From assembly GCA_048499455.1 (NCBI GenBank), contig JASNZV010000027.1:21099-85098 (forward strand): DNA of 64,000 bases, in the 5' to 3' direction. The notes beneath the pieces are model-generated. The model ran no database searches, was not told the origin of the DNA, and saw nothing but the letters and a program-made list of their open reading frames with translations. The stretch comes from CFX5 sp023384495 (GTDB lineage Bacteria > Chloroflexota > Anaerolineae > Caldilineales > Caldilineaceae). A program made the translations under genes and the position numbers. How positions within the stretch are numbered: the stretch's first letter is position 1; each line of letters opens with the position of its first letter. This document shows, piece after piece, positions 59,732 to 64,000 of this stretch.

Positions 59732-60763
59732 ATGAAAGGCAAAGGCATCCTCCCCATCCTGATCGTGGCAGCGTTTCTGTTTGCGCTGTGCCGGTCTGAC
59801 CGTGACCAGCCGCAGAGCGACAGCACTACAGCAAGCCGGCAACGTGATGGCCCACAGGTTGTTTTGCCGACGCTCACGCCAACACCGGCGCCAGCGTATA
59901 CAGCGACGCCCACACCGACACCTTTACCGGCTACGCCCACCTCGGCGCCGGTCGCTATCCAGGCGGTCGCAGCCACCCCCATCAGCGCCCCAGTCGCACA
60001 GAAAGGCATCGTGAACGCGACTGCCCTCAACGTGCGCGCTGGGCCGGGCACCGAGTTTGAGATCATTGGCCAGCTTGTCTTGAATGAGTGCATCGACGTG
60101 TTGGGGGAGCAAGGGGGCTGGCTCCGGGTGCAGCAAGACACTAATCCGCCCGGCTGGTGCAGCCAGCAGTACATTACCCTGGTAGATGCCTGCCCCGTGG
60201 CTCCACAACAGGCAGCGGCAGTGGAACAGCCGGCAGCCCCTGCTGTCGCGGCGGTTCCGCCGGCCAGCGTCCAGCCGGCCAGCGTCCAGCCGGCTAGCTA
60301 CATCGGCCAACCTTTCGCACCCAATGCGATGGTCATCAAGGATACCTACCTCTTCGAGTGCTTTGGGGCAGGCGACAATGAACTGCGCTTGGCCACGGCC
60401 AACACGCCGGTGCAGGTGCTGGGTACCGGTCCCTTTACGCCACCCTATACAGAGCTGGGCAGTGGTCCCTTCCTGAAGAATCGCATATGGGATGGGCAGT
60501 ACGCCTGGATACCAGCAGAGGCGGTCGGGGTGGATCTGGCAGCCCAACCGGTCGTATCCGGGATCTGTGAAGACTTCGACCGCATCGACTGGTCCGTCGT
60601 CACGCCACCTACAGCAACGACCGCAGCATCGAGGGCGACAGATTCGCCGGCGCCAGCCCGGTCCTGCTGCAAAGTCTGCAGATCGGGCAAAGCATGTGGG
60701 GATACGTGCATTGCGGCCAACCGAACCTGCCGGGTAGGGCCGGGGTGTGCCTGCAATGGGTAA
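59732..60763 (+). CDS. Secreted SH3b-domain protein with cysteine-rich C-terminus, 343 aa
   Basis: ATG at 59732 is preferred to an ATG 13 codons upstream. A signal anchor (ILPILIVAAFLFALC) is followed by a Pro/Thr linker typical of Chloroflexota surface proteins, then an SH3b domain (ATALNVRAGPGTEFEIIGQL ... WLRVQQDTNPPGWCSQQYI), a second unnamed domain, and a terminal Cys-rich motif (CCKVCRSGKACGDTC ... CRVGPGCACNG) that I have seen on other exported bacterial proteins. It probably binds the envelope. A 15-nt tandem repeat (VQPAS units) lies near 60265-60300. Confidence 0.7.
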   Translation: MKGKGILPILIVAAFLFALCRSDRDQPQSDSTTASRQRDGPQVVLPTLTPTPAPAYTATPTPTPLPATPTSAPVAIQAVAATPISAPVAQKGIVNATALNVRAGPGTEFEIIGQLVLNECIDVLGEQGGWLRVQQDTNPPGWCSQQYITLVDACPVAPQQAAAVEQPAAPAVAAVPPASVQPASVQPASYIGQPFAPNAMVIKDTYLFECFGAGDNELRLATANTPVQVLGTGPFTPPYTELGSGPFLKNRIWDGQYAWIPAEAVGVDLAAQPVVSGICEDFDRIDWSVVTPPTATTAASRATDSPAPARSCCKVCRSGKACGDTCIAANRTCRVGPGCACNG

Positions 60764-60825
60764 AAAACACACCGGCTGAGATGCTCCCCCGAAGCGGCTA
60801 TGCCGCGCATCCCAGCCGGTGTTGT
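60762..60825 (-). ncRNA. Putative 64-nt structured small RNA
   Basis: A consensus-like promoter lies directly upstream on the minus strand. The transcript would fold into one 16-bp stem with a single G-U pair (ACACCGGCTGGGATGC with GCATCTCAGCCGGTGT), with an inner GCGGC-ATA-GCCGC hairpin in its loop, and end in T6 (60762-60767). No reading frame fits. The 3' end just touches the stop codon of the SH3b gene on the other strand. Confidence 0.55.
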
Positions 60826-60831
60826 AAATCT

Positions 60832-60860
60832 AGTATAGCAGTGTGGTACGACTCCGTCAA
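60832..60860 (-). promoter_or_regulatory. Sigma70 promoter for the small RNA
   Basis: Minus strand -35 TTGACG (60855-60860), exact 17-bp spacer, -10 TATACT (60832-60837). The nearest gene downstream on this strand is far away, so the short terminated RNA is the likely product. Confidence 0.7.
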
Positions 60861-60949
60861 TACGTCTTTTTTCACAAAAATGACCGGGTGATCCAGGCTG
60901 ACCTTTCGATTTTCTGAAGGGTCCTATCCAATCTATTGATCGCACTCAA

Positions 60950-60984
60950 AAGAGAGGGCCGGGTGGTCTGCCCGGCCCTCTCTT
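60950..60984 (-). terminator. 14-bp hairpin terminator after the DUF3150-like gene
   Basis: AAGAGAGGGCCGGG (60950-60963) and CCCGGCCCTCTCTT (60971-60984) with a 7-nt loop, two bases past the stop of the minus-strand gene, then TT on that strand. It can also stop rightward transcription. Confidence 0.75.
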
Positions 60985-60986
60985 CC

Positions 60987-62306
60987 CTATGCTGGAACGG
61001 GGGCCCTCTGGGCGCGGCCCTGTCGCCGCATCTCTACCGGCTCCACCACCTCCGGCGCCACGAAGCGCCCTTGCCGGCGCATCTCCACCGGCTGCACCTC
61101 AGCGACCACCATCTCACGCCGGCCGCGGGTCTGGCGGTTGATCGCCAGAATTGAACTCTTGGCGTTGACGGCGATCTCGTCTAAAGCCTGCTTGAGGCTG
61201 CCGGCGTCGCGGCTGTCTGCCTTCTGGTTGAGAACTGCCTGGATGGGCGAAAGCAGGGCCTCTAGCTCCTGGTCGCCGGTGAAGTTTAGTTGCTCGATGT
61301 TTGCGACCAGGTTCTGCAACTGCTGCGACGCCTTGCCCACCAGCTTGCCGTTGTTGGCGATGCTCGCCGATACGTTGGTCGCCACGTCGATCACCATCTG
61401 GCGCAGTTGGGCGGTCACCACCTGGACGAAGCCGTCGATCTGCTCCTGCTTCTGGCGCCGGGCCTCCTCGAGCACAGCCCGGTTCATCTCCCGTAGCTGG
61501 CGCTCTCTGACCTCCGCTGCCGTTTCGTTTAAGCGGCGCTCAGTCTGAATGCGGGAGAGTTCGGCGTCATGTCTGGCCCGCCGCTCTTCCATCTCCTGCC
61601 GGGTCTGGAGCGCCTCCGCCTCTTCTGCCGCCAGCAGGTTCGGCAGGGGGATGAACGAGAGTTCAGCGTTGAAGTAAAACGACGCTATAAACTCCTCCCG
61701 GCTGGGCAGTAGATGGAGGATGCGGTCCAAGAAGGCGCCGGTATACTCATCTAGCTCCATCTCCATCTCCGCCAGCCTGCTCCGGCGCTGCCAGGCTTGC
61801 CGGGCGACCTCGGTGTACTCTTCCAACAAGGCGGAGATCACCGCTTGCCAGTTGGCGGCGATCTCGTCCCGTACGGCCATGTACTGCGCCTGATAGCGCA
61901 GGCTCTCCTCGCGCCACTGGCTGAAGGCCGTCACCGGCACAAAGGTGCCCCAGTAGGTGGGAAAGCTCATGGAGCGCAGGTGAGCGCGGGCGGCGCTCTC
62001 GATGGACTCAAGGACCTGGGCATAGGTGCGGGTGGGCTTCTTTTCGTCATAGAAGGCGCTCGTGGGCGGAATGGCCGGCAGCAACCGCTTCTCGCCTAAG
62101 CGCACCAGGTCGCTCAACTCACCCGCGGGCAGCCCCAGGTCTTCCAGTTGGAGCGACGTGCGCCCGCGCCAGCGGCCAATGTGCAGGTTGACCAGCAGCC
62201 CCTGGCGCATGTACTCCTGCCAGTTGGCCCGGATAGTGTGGATTTGCTCTTCCGCCAGCCCCACTTCGGCAGCGACTTCTTGCTTGGCCTGTTCGATGAT
62301 GCTCAT
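60987..62306 (-). CDS. DUF3150-like phage protein, 439 aa
   Basis: The opening GLLVNLHIGRWRGRTSLQLE-DLGL, then RLGEKRLLP and SMSFPTYWGTFVPVTAFSQW, resemble DUF3150 proteins, which occur in phages together with AAA+ ATPases and VWA-domain proteins. A long helical and coiled-coil region follows (about 150-390), then two QPVEMRRQGR-type repeats near the end. Its start ATG at 62306 has AGGAG upstream. A chaperone-like remodelling complex with the ATPase at 63.2 kb is likely, although an HNH gene separates the two. Confidence 0.65.
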   Translation of the reverse strand: MSIIEQAKQEVAAEVGLAEEQIHTIRANWQEYMRQGLLVNLHIGRWRGRTSLQLEDLGLPAGELSDLVRLGEKRLLPAIPPTSAFYDEKKPTRTYAQVLESIESAARAHLRSMSFPTYWGTFVPVTAFSQWREESLRYQAQYMAVRDEIAANWQAVISALLEEYTEVARQAWQRRSRLAEMEMELDEYTGAFLDRILHLLPSREEFIASFYFNAELSFIPLPNLLAAEEAEALQTRQEMEERRARHDAELSRIQTERRLNETAAEVRERQLREMNRAVLEEARRQKQEQIDGFVQVVTAQLRQMVIDVATNVSASIANNGKLVGKASQQLQNLVANIEQLNFTGDQELEALLSPIQAVLNQKADSRDAGSLKQALDEIAVNAKSSILAINRQTRGRREMVVAEVQPVEMRRQGRFVAPEVVEPVEMRRQGRAQRAPVPA

Positions 62307-62330
62307 CTCTAACTCCTTCTTCTTAAAAAC

Positions 62331-63197
62331 CTATAACGTGCGCTGACGCATTAGGCTGGCGAGATAGTTCGTCCAGTATTCGCGGTCATGCACCGTCTTA
62401 CCGTGGCAGCTATCACAAAGGGAAACTAGATTCACAGGATCGCAGTTTTCCTTGATATAATCGATGTGGTGGATCGCCAGCTTCCGGTGGTGCTGCGCCT
62501 CTGGCAGTCCGCAAAGAAAACATCTCCGGCCATCACGATCCCTGATCATCTCCTTTAGCTTCTCGTTGAATGTGGCTGGATAGGGTTCAAACGATTTCCC
62601 GCCGTGCCAGTTGGGATTGTTCTCGCCATCCAAGTTGCGTTCGAGCGCACGCTGCCGTGTCGTTTCGGTCTTTTGTTGGCGTATAGATGAATCTGCCCAC
62701 CAATTCAAAGACAATCTACGCATCAAGGCGGCCTGCTTCTTTCGCTCTTCAGGTTTCGAGAACCTGACCTTATTGGCCCGTTTCCCCCAAATCTTTGCCC
62801 CTTCGCTTATCTTGTTGCGATAGTCATCGTTTTGCCATTGCCTGGCGTTCATCTCTCGACGCCTTCGCGACAGATCCTGTCTTTGCTCCTCGCTCAGTGA
62901 TGGCTTTGGTCTACGCTTGAGCGCAGCGTGCATTTGTTCGCGAGTATCCGGGTTCGCCCAGAGCCTACGCACATTCGCTGAGCGTGCGGCACGCTCTTTG
63001 GGGCTGTGCCCAATCGCATATTTGCGCAACCTGCCTGACTCCTTACTGTACTTATTGAGCACAGCAACACAGCCCTCGCTGCACTGGCATGTTGTCGTTG
63101 CAGTCAAACACCCATCACAGATTCGCTGATGGAAGTCAGCCGGCTTTGGGAACTTGGTTCCACATGCCTTGCAGGTCCAAAGTCCACACTTTTTCAT
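62331..63197 (-). CDS. HNH homing-type endonuclease, 288 aa
   Basis: The N-terminal half has CKACGTKFPK and CDGCLTATTTCQCSEGC zinc-knuckle pairs and helical repeats found in homing enzymes (RSANVRRLWANPDTREQMHA, SRRRREMNARQWQNDDYRNK). The C-terminal HNH has CFLCGLPEAQHHRKLAIHHI and VSLCDSCHGKTVHDREYW. It lies 3 bp from the end of the ATPase gene and 24 bp before the DUF3150-like gene, splitting a usual gene pair, and is AT-richer than both. A free-standing homing endonuclease is the best reading. Confidence 0.82.
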   Translation of the reverse strand: MKKCGLWTCKACGTKFPKPADFHQRICDGCLTATTTCQCSEGCVAVLNKYSKESGRLRKYAIGHSPKERAARSANVRRLWANPDTREQMHAALKRRPKPSLSEEQRQDLSRRRREMNARQWQNDDYRNKISEGAKIWGKRANKVRFSKPEERKKQAALMRRLSLNWWADSSIRQQKTETTRQRALERNLDGENNPNWHGGKSFEPYPATFNEKLKEMIRDRDGRRCFLCGLPEAQHHRKLAIHHIDYIKENCDPVNLVSLCDSCHGKTVHDREYWTNYLASLMRQRTL

Positions 63198-63200
63198 GGT

Positions 63201-64000
63201 TCACAAACTCCGTCGTCCACGAATTTTCGGTTCCGCTTGCGTGACCTCTTCTTGCAGTTTGCGCTTATCGGCAAATGCCTTGAGATATTGTTCGGGCAAA
63301 AGATCCGCGTCATTCGTTTCCAAGATCGCAAGTCTGCTCATGAACTCGATGTCGGCGGTGGAGGGCGACAGCCGGCGGGTCGCCTCGGCCAGGGCTTCGA
63401 GCGGTGAGCTTACCACCTCATCATACAGCAGTTCATCGGCCTTGATGGCCGCCGCTTCCAGTTCGGCGCCGGTCCAGCCTTCGGTCTGATCCAGAACCGC
63501 CGTCAAGTCGCCCTCGATCTCCACTTCCATGTACTTGCGCGCCATGACCTTGACGATCTGCGCTCTCTCGTCGCGGTCAGGGACCAGGAACGGGATCTTT
63601 TTGTCGAAGCGGCCCGGTCGCTTGAGCGCAGCGTCGATCAAATCTGGTCTGTTGGAAGCTGCGAGGAAACACACTTTCCCCCGGTGGCGAGTGTCGCTCA
63701 TGTAGTCGAGCAGGCGCTGGAAGATGCGCTGGTCCTGCTGGTTGCCGCCGCCGCCGTTGCCGCGCTGCACGGCCTGGTCGATCTCGTCCACGAAGACCAA
63801 GCAAGGTTGAATGCTGTCGATGGCGGCCAGGGCCTTTTCCAGGTTGCGCTCGCCCTCGCCCTGCCACTTGCTGGCGATCTGCCCCCCGATGCGCAGGTTG
63901 ACAAAATTTACTTTCGCTTCGCTTGCCACAGCGCGGGCCATAATTGTCTTCCCGGTTCCGCTGGGACCCAGCATCAGTACACCCATCGGCGCATGGCGAG
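63201..64000 (-). CDS. AAA+ ATPase (partial, N-terminus beyond window)
   Basis: Open to the right edge. Walker A MLGPSGTGKT, Walker B CLVFVDEIDQAV, sensor-1-like CFLAASNRPDLIDAALKRPG with arginine fingers (RPGRFD), and a C-terminal lid (TEGWTGAELEAAAIKADELL) identify a classical Cdc48/FtsH-type AAA module without protease. A Gly/Gln-rich insert (GNGGGGNQQDQR) sits in the pore region. Its downstream partners are the HNH and DUF3150-like genes. Target unknown. Confidence 0.88.
   Translation of the reverse strand, partial: RHAPMGVLMLGPSGTGKTIMARAVASEAKVNFVNLRIGGQIASKWQGEGERNLEKALAAIDSIQPCLVFVDEIDQAVQRGNGGGGNQQDQRIFQRLLDYMSDTRHRGKVCFLAASNRPDLIDAALKRPGRFDKKIPFLVPDRDERAQIVKVMARKYMEVEIEGDLTAVLDQTEGWTGAELEAAAIKADELLYDEVVSSPLEALAEATRRLSPSTADIEFMSRLAILETNDADLLPEQYLKAFADKRKLQEEVTQAEPKIRGRRSL

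Noticed and set aside
60262..60300. 15-nt tandem repeat encoding VQPAS
   Set aside because: A short repeat inside a Pro/Ala linker of a secreted protein, common in such linkers and not a separate element.

Overview
This window is almost entirely one temperate tailed bacteriophage or prophage. Both edges cut through phage genes: a tape measure protein on the left and an AAA+ ATPase on the right. The host is most likely a member of the Chloroflexota (Anaerolineae/Caldilineae-like). The reasons are high GC, a strong excess of GCCGGC words, long Pro/Thr-rich linkers in secreted proteins, an FxLYD-type secreted protein and a large serine integrase. No rRNA, tRNA or CRISPR array was seen. Major capsid, portal and head-completion genes were not recognised and probably lie outside the window.

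Layout. 1-3.8 kb: tape measure gene (minus). 3.8-8.1 kb: an accessory island with a lipoprotein, an MmeI-like bifunctional restriction-modification enzyme, a 49-residue membrane peptide and a decayed ssb. 8.4-18.8 kb: tail/baseplate genes ending in a 1574-residue tail fibre, then a secreted protein and a small structural-type gene. 18.9-21.4 kb: a second accessory island with a membrane-anchored caspase-like (CHAT-like) protein, a three-helix membrane protein and a PIN nuclease. 21.5-24.9 kb: terminase subunits (minus); the large subunit has a LAGLIDADG intein in its Walker A motif. 25.1-32.5 kb: a leaderless regulator, an HNH gene, then a minus-strand operon of an FtsK/HerA-like ATPase with seven membrane proteins, governed by a promoter that overlaps a 37-bp palindrome. 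33.0-35.1 kb: serine integrase and XRE repressor. 35.2-57.5 kb: a long plus-strand early/replication operon. It holds a DnaD-like initiator with internal iterons, a DnaC-like loader, a DnaB helicase, a Mom-like acetyltransferase, a metallopeptidase, DUF5131, a PAPS-reductase-like protein, a helicase-methyltransferase fusion, ParB, a PD-(D/E)XK nuclease and many small proteins. 57.6-60.8 kb: a stand-alone HsdR_N-like nuclease, a membrane protein and an SH3b protein. 60.8-64 kb (minus): a probable 64-nt structured RNA, a DUF3150-like protein, an HNH endonuclease and an AAA+ ATPase.

How it fits together. Integrase and repressor set the lysogenic state, and the rightward operon replicates and protects the DNA. 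Four late transcription units (tape measure, tail, the gene at 18.3 kb, terminase) each start with a promoter followed at once by a covarying GC-rich hairpin and U-run directly before the first gene. This recurrent leader looks like a phage-specific attenuation/antitermination or mRNA-stabilising device and is the most notable signal in the window.
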